Shown here piece by piece: positions 1 through 8,944 of a DNA stretch of 64,000 bases. The stretch spans positions 243,215 to 307,214 of the forward strand of contig CAVXML010000008.1 of the NCBI GenBank assembly GCA_963763015.1, read 5' to 3'. The first letter of the stretch is position 1. The number at the start of each line of letters is the position of its first letter. The position numbers and the translations under genes are program-made. The notes beneath the pieces were generated by a model. The model saw nothing but the letters and a program-made list of their open reading frames with translations, made no database searches and was not told the DNA's origin. The DNA is from Fodinibacter sp963763015. Lineage in GTDB: Bacteria > Actinomycetota > Actinomycetes > Actinomycetales > Dermatophilaceae.

Positions 1-376
1 GCGACGACGGTCGACCACAGGTACCCCCCGATGTTCGTCGGTGACGTGTAGCCCGAACGGTCTCCGGGCGCGAGCGACGCCGGGATGTTGTCGGCCGGGA
101 GGCCCGGTGTCCGGGTCGGTCATCGCGTCGAGGCTGTGCCAGGTGTCGGCCGCCCAGCGGTGCAGTCGCGAGCGAGGGACCGGTGCCGTTTCGGGCGGCC
201 GCGAGTGCGTGCGCACCTCCGCCGGTGGCGGTGCCCGCGTACGCCGGGTGACCCAGGCCGAGGGCGGCGAGAGCCGCCGCGCCGCCGACGAGGAGGTGGC
301 GTCGCGCCGGCCGGGCGGGCGTCGGACGGGTCTCCGGATGCTTGCCGGAGGACGTGGACATGGTGTGGTCTGACAT
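1..376 (-). pseudogene. Tat-exported glycoamylase/DUF3131-like protein, N-terminus only, frameshifted
   Basis: The gene begins at ATG 376 with a GGAG ribosome site about 8 nt upstream and runs off the left edge. The first ~47 residues are a twin-arginine signal (PARPARRHLLVGG, a hydrophobic stretch, then PAYA). Further on, two other frames read HRWAADTWHSLDAMTDPDTG and then LPADNIPAS...TSPTNIGGYLW, typical of the start of glycoamylase/DUF3131 glycan hydrolases. Joining them needs two frame changes; one is an extra G in a GGG run near 107. It lies 54 bp downstream of the sugar permease gene, so it is probably the last gene of that uptake operon and acts outside the membrane on glycans. The reading is limited by the missing C-terminus. 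The breaks may be sequencing errors. Confidence 0.6.
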
Positions 377-430
377 GGTGTCGACTCCGATCGTGGGTCA
401 GGGGACTGCGACGGAGGGGCGGTCAGTGGG

Positions 431-1255
431 CTACTTGATCCCGGTGGTGGCGATGCCCTCGATGAACCTGCGCTGGAAGGCGAGGAAGACCAGGAGGATG
501 GGCATGACCACGACGGTGGCCCCCGCGAGCAGGAGGCCGTAGTTGGTGGCGTTCTGGCCCTTGGAGAAGAGCGCGAGCGCGACGGGCAGCGTGTAGGTGT
601 CCTCGGTCTGCGCGACGACCAGGGGCCAGAGGAAGTTGTTCCAGCTGGCGAGGAAGGTGAGGATGCCCAGGGTCGCGAGTGCCGGACCACACAGCGGCAG
701 GATGATCCGCGCGAAGATCCTCAGCTCTCCGGCGCCGTCGACCCGACCTGCGTCGAGCAGGTCGTGAGGCAGGCCCTTGATGTACTGCCGCATGAGGAAG
801 ACCCCGAACGGTGTCACGAGGAACGGAAGGATGAGGCCCGGCAGGGTGTCGACGAGCCCGACGTTCGCCACGAGGACGAACAGCGGGACGAAGGTCACCA
901 CTCCCGGGATGAGCAGCGTCCCCATGACGAGCGCGAACAGCGCCCGTTTGCCCGGGAACTCGAGCATGGCCAGCGCATAGCCGAGCATGGAGCAGAAGAG
1001 CAGGTTGCCCGCGGTGACGACGACGGCAACGACCGTCGAGTTCATGAAGTACGCGCCGAAGTTCGCCTTCGAGAACAGCTGTGCATAGTTGTCGAGCGTG
1101 GGGTCCTCGGGCCACCACGTCGGCGGCGTCTGGCGCAGCTCTGCAGTGGTCTTGACGCTGCCGAGCAGCATCCAGATGAACGGCGCGGCAACGGCGAGGA
1201 CGGCGACGGTCAGGATGGCGTAGAGCCACCAGCGGCTTCTTGTGGAGGTGTTCAT
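431..1255 (-). CDS. Carbohydrate ABC transporter permease (MalG type)
   Basis: A 274-residue inner-membrane permease of the binding-protein-dependent sugar importer family. It starts at MNTSTRSRWW, with a signal-anchor-like first segment and about six membrane segments. The EAA-loop for contact with the ATPase is seen as DAGRVDGAGELRIFARIILP near residues 180-200. The start is ATG 1255, with GAGG upstream; the open frame continues upstream but would overlap the other permease. It lies 7 bp after the MalF-type permease. No ATP-binding subunit is present in the window, so the importer must borrow a shared MsiK-type ATPase encoded elsewhere, as is common in actinobacteria (inference). Substrate is unknown; the neighbouring glycan hydrolase suggests an oligosaccharide. 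Confidence 0.93.
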   Translation of the reverse strand: MNTSTRSRWWLYAILTVAVLAVAAPFIWMLLGSVKTTAELRQTPPTWWPEDPTLDNYAQLFSKANFGAYFMNSTVVAVVVTAGNLLFCSMLGYALAMLEFPGKRALFALVMGTLLIPGVVTFVPLFVLVANVGLVDTLPGLILPFLVTPFGVFLMRQYIKGLPHDLLDAGRVDGAGELRIFARIILPLCGPALATLGILTFLASWNNFLWPLVVAQTEDTYTLPVALALFSKGQNATNYGLLLAGATVVVMPILLVFLAFQRRFIEGIATTGIK

Positions 1256-1262
1256 GCCGGCC

Positions 1263-2219
1263 TCACGTGTTCTCTCGTAGGGCTCGGAACTGGATGGCGG
1301 TGATGACCGCCACGGCGACGAAGATGATGTAGCTGAGCGCCGCGGCATACCCGTAGTTGCCGAAGCCGAACTGTCGGTAGGTGTACAGCGACATGGACAA
1401 GGTGCTGTCCAGGGGTCCGCCGTTCGTCATGACGAACGGCTCCTCGAAGAACTGCAGGTAGCCGATCATCGTCGTCACCGAGACGAAGAGGATCACCGGG
1501 CGCAGCAGCGGCAGCGTGATGTGCACGAACCGTTGCCAGACGTTGGCCCCGTCGATCGAGGCAGCCTCGTGGAGCGCCCAGGGCACGCCCTGCAGCCCGG
1601 CGAGGAAGATGATCATCCCGGTGCCGAAGTTGCGCCAGGCGGCCATCATGATCAGCCCGGGCATCGACCAGCTCGCGTCACCGAGCCAGTTGGGGCCGTC
1701 GATGCCGAACCAGCCGAGGACGGTGTTGATCAGCCCGAACTCGTCCCGGAGGAGGTACTGCCACACCACGGCCACCGCGACGATCGACGTGATGACCGGT
1801 GTGTAGAACCCCAGCCGGAAGACCGACCGGAACTTCGTGATGCCCCGGTCGAGCGCGACGGCGGCCGCCAGCGCCAGGATGATGGTCAGCGGAACCCCGA
1901 CGAGGACGAAGTAGGCGGTGTTCCGGATCGCCCTGAGGAAGGTCTCGTCCGACAGGGCCCGGGTGTAGTTCTCGAGGCCGATGACCTCGACCGAGAACGG
2001 AGTCCGGAGGTCCTTGGCCCGCGTGTCCGTGAAGCTCATGAACAGCGACTGGGCCACCGGCCAGAGGGTGAAGACGAGGAAGAGCAGGCAGAACGGCAGG
2101 GCCAGCACCCAGGCTGCCCGCCCCTCTCGCAAGCCGGTCGAGCGACGCTTGCGAGAGGGGCCACCCTCGGTACCCGTGGCGCGCTGGCTGCTGGGAGCGC
2201 GCTGGATGGCGGTGGACAT
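1263..2219 (-). CDS. Carbohydrate ABC transporter permease (MalF type)
   Basis: A 318-residue permease with a cytoplasmic N-terminal tail of ~35 residues and about six membrane segments. The EAA motif reads EAASIDGANVWQRFVHITLP near residues 220-240. It pairs with the MalG-type permease to form the heterodimeric channel. The start ATG 2219 lies 2 bp after the lipoprotein gene, so the genes are co-transcribed. Length and topology are normal for the family. Confidence 0.94.
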   Translation of the reverse strand: MSTAIQRAPSSQRATGTEGGPSRKRRSTGLREGRAAWVLALPFCLLFLVFTLWPVAQSLFMSFTDTRAKDLRTPFSVEVIGLENYTRALSDETFLRAIRNTAYFVLVGVPLTIILALAAAVALDRGITKFRSVFRLGFYTPVITSIVAVAVVWQYLLRDEFGLINTVLGWFGIDGPNWLGDASWSMPGLIMMAAWRNFGTGMIIFLAGLQGVPWALHEAASIDGANVWQRFVHITLPLLRPVILFVSVTTMIGYLQFFEEPFVMTNGGPLDSTLSMSLYTYRQFGFGNYGYAAALSYIIFVAVAVITAIQFRALRENT

Positions 2220-2221
2220 GG

Positions 2222-3499
2222 TCAGCCGCCGGTGCCGATCGAGTCGGCCTGGGACTGGACGGTCTTCAGTGCGGCCGCGGGGTCAGCGCCCGTCTTGGTG
2301 ACCTTCTCCATCTCGGTGTCGAAGGACGTGACGACCTGCTCCCACGTCGGGAACGACGGCGGAGCCTGCGCGGTCTCGAGCTGCTTGCCGAAGGTGGCCA
2401 GCTTCGTGTCGGCCGTGAGGGCGGGGTCCTGCCAGGCGCTCTTGACCGACGGCAGGTCCGTGGAGAGCTGGTACCACTTGACCTGGACCTTGGGGTCGGC
2501 CAGCCACTGGACGAACTTCCACGAGGAGTCGCGGTTCTGGGTGTTCTTGAAGACCACGAGGTTCGACCCGCCGACGAAGGACGAGGAGGTCTTGTCGGCC
2601 GGGATCTGCATGACGTCGTACTTGTCCTTGAACCCCTCTCCACCGGCCTTCTCGACCGCGGACATCATCCACGGGCCGGAGATGAACATCGGGACCTTGC
2701 CACTGGCGAAGTCGGGCTCGGTCGTGGGGGTCGCCGGGGCCGCCTTGTCCGAGATCCCGTCGGTGAAGAAGGACTGGTAGTACTGCGCGGCCTTCAGCAC
2801 CTCAGGGCTGTCGAAGTTGTACGCCTTGCCGCCGTCCTTGGTGAGGTCTGCGCCGGCGGACCACGCGAACGGCATGATCGACTGCCACGACCCCACACCG
2901 CCGGCCTGCAACCCGATGCCCCACGTGGCATCGGCCTTGTCCTGCATGGCCTTGGCCATCGCCTTGAGGCCGTCCCAGTCGGTCGGCGGGCTCGTGATCC
3001 CCGCCTTCTCGGCGAGGTCGGTGCGGTAGTAGACGAGCCGGGTCTCGACGTACCAGGGGATCCCGTACGAGGTGCCGTCGACCTCGGTGGTCTTCTGGGC
3101 GCCCTCGAAGAACACGGACTTGTCGATCTCGCCTGGCGTCGGGTCGAGGGCACCGAGCTGGGCGAACTCGCCCATCCAGGTCGTGCCGACCATGGCGACG
3201 TCGGGCGTCTTGTTGGCGGTGATCGCCGTCGTGAACTTGTCGTGGGCGGCATCCCAGGGGATGGCGGTGACCTCCACCTTGACCCCGGGGTTCGCGGTCT
3301 CGAACTCCTTGGCGAGCGTGGGGAGGTTCTCTCCCTCGGCGCCCATGGCCCAGACGGTGATGGTGCCGGTGGCTGCGCCGGAGGCCACGGCCTCGCCCGT
3401 CTCGCCTCCGGTGCTTCCGGCCTCTTCCCGGCCACAGGCGGCCACGGTCAGCGCTGCGGCGGTCACGGTGGCCACGGTGATGGCGGTCGTGCGTCTCAT
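2222..3499 (-). CDS. Extracellular sugar-binding lipoprotein of ABC importer
   Basis: A 425-residue family-1 solute-binding protein. A lipoprotein signal with lipobox VAAC places the lipid-anchored Cys at residue 22. The body shows the usual pattern of these proteins (TGTITVWAMGAEGENLPTL, then AKEFETANPGVKVEVTAIPW, later MFISGPWMM), which captures sugar at the outer face of the membrane and delivers it to the two permeases. The ATG (3499) overlaps the stop of the upstream lacI gene as ATGA, so translation of regulator and binding protein is coupled. The ligand cannot be read from sequence. Confidence 0.93.
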   Translation of the reverse strand: MRRTTAITVATVTAAALTVAACGREEAGSTGGETGEAVASGAATGTITVWAMGAEGENLPTLAKEFETANPGVKVEVTAIPWDAAHDKFTTAITANKTPDVAMVGTTWMGEFAQLGALDPTPGEIDKSVFFEGAQKTTEVDGTSYGIPWYVETRLVYYRTDLAEKAGITSPPTDWDGLKAMAKAMQDKADATWGIGLQAGGVGSWQSIMPFAWSAGADLTKDGGKAYNFDSPEVLKAAQYYQSFFTDGISDKAAPATPTTEPDFASGKVPMFISGPWMMSAVEKAGGEGFKDKYDVMQIPADKTSSSFVGGSNLVVFKNTQNRDSSWKFVQWLADPKVQVKWYQLSTDLPSVKSAWQDPALTADTKLATFGKQLETAQAPPSFPTWEQVVTSFDTEMEKVTKTGADPAAALKTVQSQADSIGTGG

Positions 3500-4566
3500 C
3501 GGTCTCTCACTTTCTCGGTGGTGGTGTCGAAAGGTAGGTCTGGGTTCAGCTCCCGTGCGGACGAATCAGCGTGCTCTTCGCACCCGCACGAGCCACGGAG
3601 CACGAGCTCGGTGGGCAGGACGTGGCGCGTCGCTCGGGGTGGGGCGCCGCCCACCAGCTCGTGGAGGCGGTCGGCCGCGAGGGTGCCGAGCCGGTGGACG
3701 GGCTGACGGACCGTCGTCAGACCGGGCCGGATGTATCGCGCGGTCATGACGTCGTCCCAGCCGACGACGGCGACGTCGTCCGGGACGTCCATGCCGGCAT
3801 CGGTGAGACGGGCCATGATCGCCAGGGCCACCTCGTCGTTGCAGCACACCAGACCGTCCGCAGCGAGGTCGCCCGCGAGAAGGCGCTCCGCGACGACGAT
3901 GCCGTCGCGTTCCCGGAACTCGACGTGAACGGGCTCGGCGGCACGCAGTCCGCGGTTCTCGTGCGCCCGGGTGAACCCCTCGTACCGCTCGAGGACGTCA
4001 GGGGCCGCCGTCGTGTCACCGACGAACAGGAGCCGCGTGCGCCCGTGCGCGAGAAGGTGTTCGGTGAGCTCGTGTGCACTGTCGACGTTCTCGGCCGTGA
4101 TGGCCTCCACCCCGGGCGGCGCACCCCCCGCGACGACGACGATCGGCCGGGTGCTTCTCCCGATGTGCGCAGCCAGCCCACCGAAGACGCAGATGGCGTC
4201 GACGCGGCTGGCCAGCGTGCTGAACGGCTTTGCCAGGTCCCTGGCACCGCCGAGGAGGAGCATGACACCCCGGCCCAGCTCCCCGGCTCGGGTCTCGAAG
4301 CCGACCAGCAGCTCGGAGTAGTACGGCCCGCTCAGCTCGGGCAGGAGGAGGCCGTAGGTGTCGTGCTGACGGGCGGCGAGGCTGCGGGCGGCTCCCGAGG
4401 GGACGTAGTCGAGCTCCTCCACCGCCTCCAGGACCTGACGGCGCGTGCGATCCGAGACGACCCCCGAGTCCTGCAGCACCCGGGAGACGGTCGCGATCGA
4501 GACCCCCGCGCGCTCGGCGACGGAGTAGATCGTCACACCGCGCCCCGCGTTCCCGCTGACTCTCAT
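3496..4566 (-). CDS. LacI-family transcriptional regulator
   Basis: A 356-residue repressor. The N-terminal helix-turn-helix is VTIYSVAERAGVSIATVSRV at residues ~11-30, followed by the hinge (YVPSGAARSLA) and a periplasmic-binding-protein-like effector domain with SCGC near the C-terminus. It heads the sugar-uptake operon, and its stop overlaps the binding-protein start (ATGA). An AAGCGCTT-centred palindrome lies 16 bp upstream of the start, so it probably represses itself and the transporter until the imported sugar binds. Start ATG 4566 is chosen for position; a GTG at codon 11 (VTIYS) would give a shorter but still complete DNA-binding domain. Confidence 0.93.
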   Translation of the reverse strand: MRVSGNAGRGVTIYSVAERAGVSIATVSRVLQDSGVVSDRTRRQVLEAVEELDYVPSGAARSLAARQHDTYGLLLPELSGPYYSELLVGFETRAGELGRGVMLLLGGARDLAKPFSTLASRVDAICVFGGLAAHIGRSTRPIVVVAGGAPPGVEAITAENVDSAHELTEHLLAHGRTRLLFVGDTTAAPDVLERYEGFTRAHENRGLRAAEPVHVEFRERDGIVVAERLLAGDLAADGLVCCNDEVALAIMARLTDAGMDVPDDVAVVGWDDVMTARYIRPGLTTVRQPVHRLGTLAADRLHELVGGAPPRATRHVLPTELVLRGSCGCEEHADSSARELNPDLPFDTTTEKVRDR

Positions 4567-4581
4567 CTCGGCCCTCGTCGT

Positions 4582-4595
4582 TGAAAGCGCTTACA
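4582..4595. promoter_or_regulatory. LacI-type operator (TGAAAGCGCTTACA)
   Basis: The sequence TGAAAGCGCTTACA has the AAGCGCTT core of LacI/CcpA-type operators and sits 16-29 bp upstream of the lacI start codon. This position would block transcription of lacI and the coupled ABC genes. No second copy was seen before the alpha-glucosidase at 54.3 kb. Confidence 0.75.
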
Positions 4596-4708
4596 CACAC
4601 CTGATGAAGTGATCTTGCCCACGTCCATACCCGTTCTGGGGGCTTAGCAGCTCACAAATTGGTATAGGTCGCCGATTCGTCACCGTGCCGGCGGGGTCCG
4701 GGCAACGG

Positions 4709-6019
4709 TCAGCGCGTCCCGGCCCCAGCGAGCGCGGCTCGGGCGCGGGCTGGGCCCGGACGGTCGACGAGGGAGCGGCTCAGCCGGTCGAGTCGGGTTC
4801 GGATCGGGGCCTGAAGATCGAGCAGCCGGGCTGCGACCTCTCGGATCTCCTCTGGCAGTGCGGTGTTGGGATTCAGCGCCTGGCCGAGCCCGGCATCCTC
4901 CAGCGCCGCGGCGCCGGCGAACTGGTCGGTCGACAGTGGGAGGAGGAGCAGCGGAACACCTGCGGTGAGGGCCTCCGTCACGCTGTTGTTCCCGCCGTGC
5001 GAGATCGCCAGCGCGGCGCGCGAGAGCACGGTCACCTGGGGCAGCACCGGGCGTACGAGCCAGGATCTCGGCACCGGGCCCAGCTCGTCGACGGGCCTGG
5101 CGCCGCTCGCCAGGGCGACGCGGACGTCCAGGCCCGCCAGGGCCGCGGCCACCCGGGCCAGGACGTCGGAACGGACGGAGAGGAAGCTCCCCAGGCTGAC
5201 GTACACCACCGGCTCGTCACTGCTGGCCAGCCAGCGGGCGACCTCGTCGTCGGCGGGCTCGGCGCGCACCGCCGAGCCGAGGAAGGCGTGGTCCCCGAGC
5301 GCCGCCGTCCGGGCCGGCGGGTGCAGCTCGGCCGGGTAGTTCAGCAGCAGGACGTCCCCCGTCTCGGTGAAGGCGTCCTCGGTGAGCGCGGCATCAGGCG
5401 CCAGGGCGGCCAGGGCGGCGTTCCACTGGCCGGTGAAGTCGTCGCGCACCTCCTCGCACACCCGCCTCAGCTCGGCCAGGTCCTCGGGCTCCTGCTGCAG
5501 CGCCCGCGGGAAGGCGGGCGGGCAGCCGTAGACCTCGTCTCCGACCGAGAGGGCCGTGGGGTGTCCCAGCACCACGTCGGCATGCCGGATGCCGCTGGCG
5601 ACCAGCGCGATCCGCGCGCTGAACGCGAGGTGGTCGACGATGACGTGGTCCGGCCGCACCCGGTCGACGACGCGCTGTACCTGCTGTGCGGTACCCACGG
5701 GGTCCCACAGCAGGTCGGTGCGCCGGGCCCTGGCCTGGAACAGCAGGGTCTGCACCGCCCCCCGCCGGGTGGCCTCGAAGAACCCGCGGAGCGCGGCGTC
5801 CTCTCCGCGGGGCTGGTCCTCGGGCCGGATGACGCCCGGGTTCGACCCCCGCCCGAGGCGGAGGTCGGTGCGGGTGTAGCCGAAGCCCTCGACGAGGTCG
5901 TGGGTGGCCTCCCCGGTGGCGACCACCACGCGCTCACCGGCATCCCGCCAGGCGGTCGCGAGCGTGGCGAGGGGATAGAGGTGCGATGCGTAGTCGGGGC
6001 TGATGACGAGCAAGGTCAC
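4709..6019 (-). CDS. MGT/UGT-type glycosyltransferase (GT1 family)
   Basis: A 436-residue GT-B glycosyltransferase. The N-terminus VTLLVISPDYASHLYPLATL is the acceptor-binding fold, and the C-terminal donor site reads SHGGNNSVTEALTAGVPLLL near residues 340-360, as in macrolide and sterol glycosyltransferases. It starts at GTG 6019, overlapping the stop of the HEAT-GT4 gene as GTGA, so the two transferases are translated together. Acceptor unknown; the pair may glycosylate the same lipid or small molecule. A longer upstream frame exists but only shadows the neighbouring gene. Confidence 0.85.
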   Translation of the reverse strand: MTLLVISPDYASHLYPLATLATAWRDAGERVVVATGEATHDLVEGFGYTRTDLRLGRGSNPGVIRPEDQPRGEDAALRGFFEATRRGAVQTLLFQARARRTDLLWDPVGTAQQVQRVVDRVRPDHVIVDHLAFSARIALVASGIRHADVVLGHPTALSVGDEVYGCPPAFPRALQQEPEDLAELRRVCEEVRDDFTGQWNAALAALAPDAALTEDAFTETGDVLLLNYPAELHPPARTAALGDHAFLGSAVRAEPADDEVARWLASSDEPVVYVSLGSFLSVRSDVLARVAAALAGLDVRVALASGARPVDELGPVPRSWLVRPVLPQVTVLSRAALAISHGGNNSVTEALTAGVPLLLLPLSTDQFAGAAALEDAGLGQALNPNTALPEEIREVAARLLDLQAPIRTRLDRLSRSLVDRPGPARARAALAGAGTR

Positions 6020-8271
6020 GAGCCGGCGGTCCCTGCGCCGGCTCGGGCGGGCGCCCATCCGAGCTCCTCGTCCTGGAGGACGCTGGTGACCTCCTGGTAG
6101 ACCTCGTCGAGCGCGGCCGCCATCGTGCGGATGCTGAACCGCTCGCGCAGACCGGCCCGAGCCGCGTCGGCCCTCCTGGTGGCACCGGGGTCGCTCGCCA
6201 GGGCGAGCGCCGTGCTCAGCCCGGAGGCGAGGGCCTCCGCGCGCGTCGTGTCGACGAGCACCCCGGTCACCCCGTCCTCGACGTACGTGGCGGGCCCACC
6301 CGCCGCGGGCGCGACGACGAGCAGGCCGCTGGCCATCGCCTCGAGGATCGCGATGCCGAACTCCTCCTTGAGGCTGGCCGAGACATAGACGCCCGACGGG
6401 GCCGCCAGCCCGGGGCGGCCCTCGAGTGCTGCCGTCATCCACCGGCGGACGACCGTGTTGGGGCGGTGCCCGGCCAGGAGGAGACCACGCCGCGCGGCAT
6501 CCGCGGACGGCACGGCGGCATCGATGCCGGCCAGCTCGGCGGCCTCGTCGTCGGTGGGGTCGTCGAGGTCACCGCCGACGACGAGCAGGTTGCACGCCCC
6601 CTGCAGCTCGGGGTCCGACGCCCAGCTGCTCGCGAGGGTGGCCATTCCCTTGACCCGGTGCAGCCGGCCGACGGTGAGGGCGAGCGGCAGGTGGCGCCGC
6701 TCCGCCGGCAGCCGCGCGAGCACGCCGTCGAGGTCCGCCAGATCGGCAGGGCCGGCGGCCCGCTCGCCGGTGTCGAGGTCGACCCCCTCCGCGACGACGG
6801 TGGCTCGAACGGTCGGGTCGGTGAGGTCGACCCCGAGCAGCGTCTCGAGGTCCCCGCTCAGGGCGGGCCGGGGGAAGAGCACGAGGTGGTCGGCGCGGGC
6901 CGCGAGGTGCCGCAGCAGCCAGTCACGGAACACCAGGTGCTCGGACAGGTCGGCGGCGCCGAAGCACTCACGAGTCAGGGTCCCGGCCTCCTCACGTGCG
7001 TGGATGAGCGCGTGCGGGTCCGGGGCGAGGGTGAGTACCGTCGGGATCCCGAGCTCCGCAGCAGCCTCGGCCGCGGCCATCGACCCCACGTCGGCCATGC
7101 GCAGGTGCACGATGTCGACCGGACGGGCGGCACGCAGGACCCGGCGGATGCCGCGCCGCGCCGCCACCCGCAGCGGCCAGGCCTGGGCGGCGTGAACCGG
7201 CTCGCCCCACAGCGGAACCGTCGCGTAGTGGTGGCCCTGCGCAGCGAGCCGCTCGAGACCGATGAGGGCGTCCGCCGGCCGGCCACGGGACACGGTGATG
7301 GTGCGCGTCGTGCGCAGGCCCGGCCCCCCTGGGTCGACGAGGGCGTCGCCGAGCTGGACCAGCAGCGTGGCGATGCCGCCGGTGTCTCCCTGTCCGGCGT
7401 GGGACAGCTCGGCGTCGATCTCCGCGTGGAGGAACAGCTGCACGACGGTGAGGCCCGCGGACGCGGCAGGGACATCCTCGGTGGTCAGCACCTCCACCGG
7501 CCCCGCGGTCGACCAGGAGTCGTGGACGGCGGCTCGGGCCACGTCGGCGAGTGCTCCCTGGCCGTCGGCCACGCCGTTCAGAGCCAGGACGTCGTCGATG
7601 TCGTCGGCCGTGGTGACGTCACCGAGCGCGCCGAGCGCCGCGGCCCGGACGGCCGGTTCCTCGGCCACGTCGGTGGCGAGGGCGACGAGGGTCTCGACAC
7701 CGGGGCGACCCGGCACCAGGCCCAGCGTCTCCACGAGCCGGCTACGCGCGCCGACGTCGGATGCGGCGGCCAGCGCGCGCCCGATACCTTGGCGGATGTG
7801 GGTGGGCGAGAGCTCGGCCCACTGCTCGAGGGTGCGCTGGGCCAGCATTCCGGGAAACCCCCCGGTGGCCACCATGGTGGTGAGGTGGTCCATCGCTGCC
7901 GCCACCGGAGGGCCAGCGCCCAGCGCCCAGGCGGCGTGCTCACGGATGTGGGCCGGGCCGGCATCCAGCAGGGCGAGCAGGGCCGGGTGGCCGGCGGCGT
8001 CCGGGAGAGAGCCGAGGCCGTGCACGGCCGCGATGGCAAGCACCTGGTCGCGCGGCTGTGCCGCCGCCTCACCGAGCACCTGCGCCGATGCCACGTCTGC
8101 CAGGGTGGCGCCAGCTTGGACGTCCTCGATCCGGCGGAGCGCCTCGACGATGGAGGGGGCCTCTCCGACCGCGGTGAGAGCCGCCGTGACCGCGGACTCC
8201 GTGCGGGACGCCGACGGGCGCCCGCCACCCTGGAGGAGGCGGGCGGTCCCGGCTGGTCGTGAGCCGCCCAT
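6016..8271 (-). CDS. HEAT-repeat/GT4 glycosyltransferase fusion
   Basis: A 751-residue two-part protein. Residues ~20-260 are alanine-rich helical repeats resembling HEAT/PBS-lyase repeats (for example AIAAVHGLGSLPDAAGHPAL and VRAAALGALGDV). Residues ~280-745 are a GT-B glycosyltransferase of family 4 type, with the E-x7-E region EEFGIAILEAMASGLLVVAP and a nucleotide-sugar pocket following. Start ATG 8271 is the first that avoids non-conserved sequence; the ribosome site is weak, and GTG near 8299 is an alternative. It is coupled to the downstream GT1 gene and divergent from the ECF sigma gene. The repeats may dock a partner or acceptor. Confidence 0.8.
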   Translation of the reverse strand: MGGSRPAGTARLLQGGGRPSASRTESAVTAALTAVGEAPSIVEALRRIEDVQAGATLADVASAQVLGEAAAQPRDQVLAIAAVHGLGSLPDAAGHPALLALLDAGPAHIREHAAWALGAGPPVAAAMDHLTTMVATGGFPGMLAQRTLEQWAELSPTHIRQGIGRALAAASDVGARSRLVETLGLVPGRPGVETLVALATDVAEEPAVRAAALGALGDVTTADDIDDVLALNGVADGQGALADVARAAVHDSWSTAGPVEVLTTEDVPAASAGLTVVQLFLHAEIDAELSHAGQGDTGGIATLLVQLGDALVDPGGPGLRTTRTITVSRGRPADALIGLERLAAQGHHYATVPLWGEPVHAAQAWPLRVAARRGIRRVLRAARPVDIVHLRMADVGSMAAAEAAAELGIPTVLTLAPDPHALIHAREEAGTLTRECFGAADLSEHLVFRDWLLRHLAARADHLVLFPRPALSGDLETLLGVDLTDPTVRATVVAEGVDLDTGERAAGPADLADLDGVLARLPAERRHLPLALTVGRLHRVKGMATLASSWASDPELQGACNLLVVGGDLDDPTDDEAAELAGIDAAVPSADAARRGLLLAGHRPNTVVRRWMTAALEGRPGLAAPSGVYVSASLKEEFGIAILEAMASGLLVVAPAAGGPATYVEDGVTGVLVDTTRAEALASGLSTALALASDPGATRRADAARAGLRERFSIRTMAAALDEVYQEVTSVLQDEELGWAPARAGAGTAGS

Positions 8272-8387
8272 CGCGCCACCGTAGGCTTCGACCCTCACTT
8301 GGTACAAACCTTTGACAGCCGCGTCCGCCACGGGCCCCCGGCGCCTCCTGCACACAGCTCGGTCCTCGCGTCGCCCACGCCACGTGG

Positions 8388-8415
8388 TGAACCATGACCG
8401 GTGGTGCTGCGTGTA
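8388..8415 (+). promoter_or_regulatory. SigL-type ECF promoter of the sigma factor gene
   Basis: TGAACC (8388-8393), a 16-nt spacer, then CGTGTA (8410-8415), 17 bp before the sigma factor start. This matches the mycobacterial SigL consensus (TGAACC, 16-18 nt, CGTGT) as I remember it, and indicates autoregulation. A strong AAGGAGG ribosome site follows at 8421-8427. Confidence 0.8.
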
Positions 8416-8431
8416 GGGGAAAGGAGGTCGG

Positions 8432-8944
8432 ATGCCGGAGAGCGCGGCGGCGCTGATGCAGCAGCTGCATGACGAGCACGGGGCCGCGCTGTGGGCGTAC
8501 TGCCTCCGGCTCACCGGGCAGGACCGCATGCGCGCCGAGGACGTCGTCCAGGAGACGTTGCTGCGCGCCTGGCGCAACCGCGAGCGGCTGGACGAGTCCC
8601 GCGGCTCGGTCCGTGCCTGGCTCTTCACGGTGGCGCGCAACATCGTCATCGACGAGTGGCGCACCAGACGGGCCCAGAGCGAGCTTCCGGTCGCCGACGT
8701 GCCGGAGGCCCACGAGCCGGGTGACCAGACCGACCAGCTGCTGCTCTCCTGGCTCGTGGCCGAGGCGGTGACCTCCCTGTCCACCGATCATCGCGCCGTG
8801 CTGCTGGAGTGCTACTACCGCGGGGCCTCCGTCGCCCAGGCGGCTCACCGGCTCGGCATCCCCGAGGGCACGGTGAAGTCGCGCACCCACTACGCGCTCC
8901 GGGCGCTCCGACTGGCTCTCCAGGAAATGGGGGTGGGCGCATGA
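8432..8944 (+). CDS. ECF sigma factor (SigL-like)
   Basis: A 170-residue RNA polymerase sigma-70 factor of the extracytoplasmic-function class. Region 2 is at residues ~10-80 (RAEDVVQETLLRAWRNRE, then WLFTVARNIVIDEWRTRR). Region 4 is at ~105-165 (LSTDHRAVLLECYYRGASVA and LGIPEGTVKSRTHYALR). ATG 8432 follows a near-perfect AAGGAGG. Its stop overlaps the anti-sigma start as ATGA. The promoter motif in front of it recurs twice at 10.1 kb before a membrane protein gene and a ten-gene operon, so those are its predicted regulon. Confidence 0.96.
   Translation: MPESAAALMQQLHDEHGAALWAYCLRLTGQDRMRAEDVVQETLLRAWRNRERLDESRGSVRAWLFTVARNIVIDEWRTRRAQSELPVADVPEAHEPGDQTDQLLLSWLVAEAVTSLSTDHRAVLLECYYRGASVAQAAHRLGIPEGTVKSRTHYALRALRLALQEMGVGA

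Noticed and set aside
6466..8262. 598-codon forward frame opposite the HEAT-GT4 gene
   Set aside because: No recognisable motif, while the opposite strand has clear GT4 signatures.
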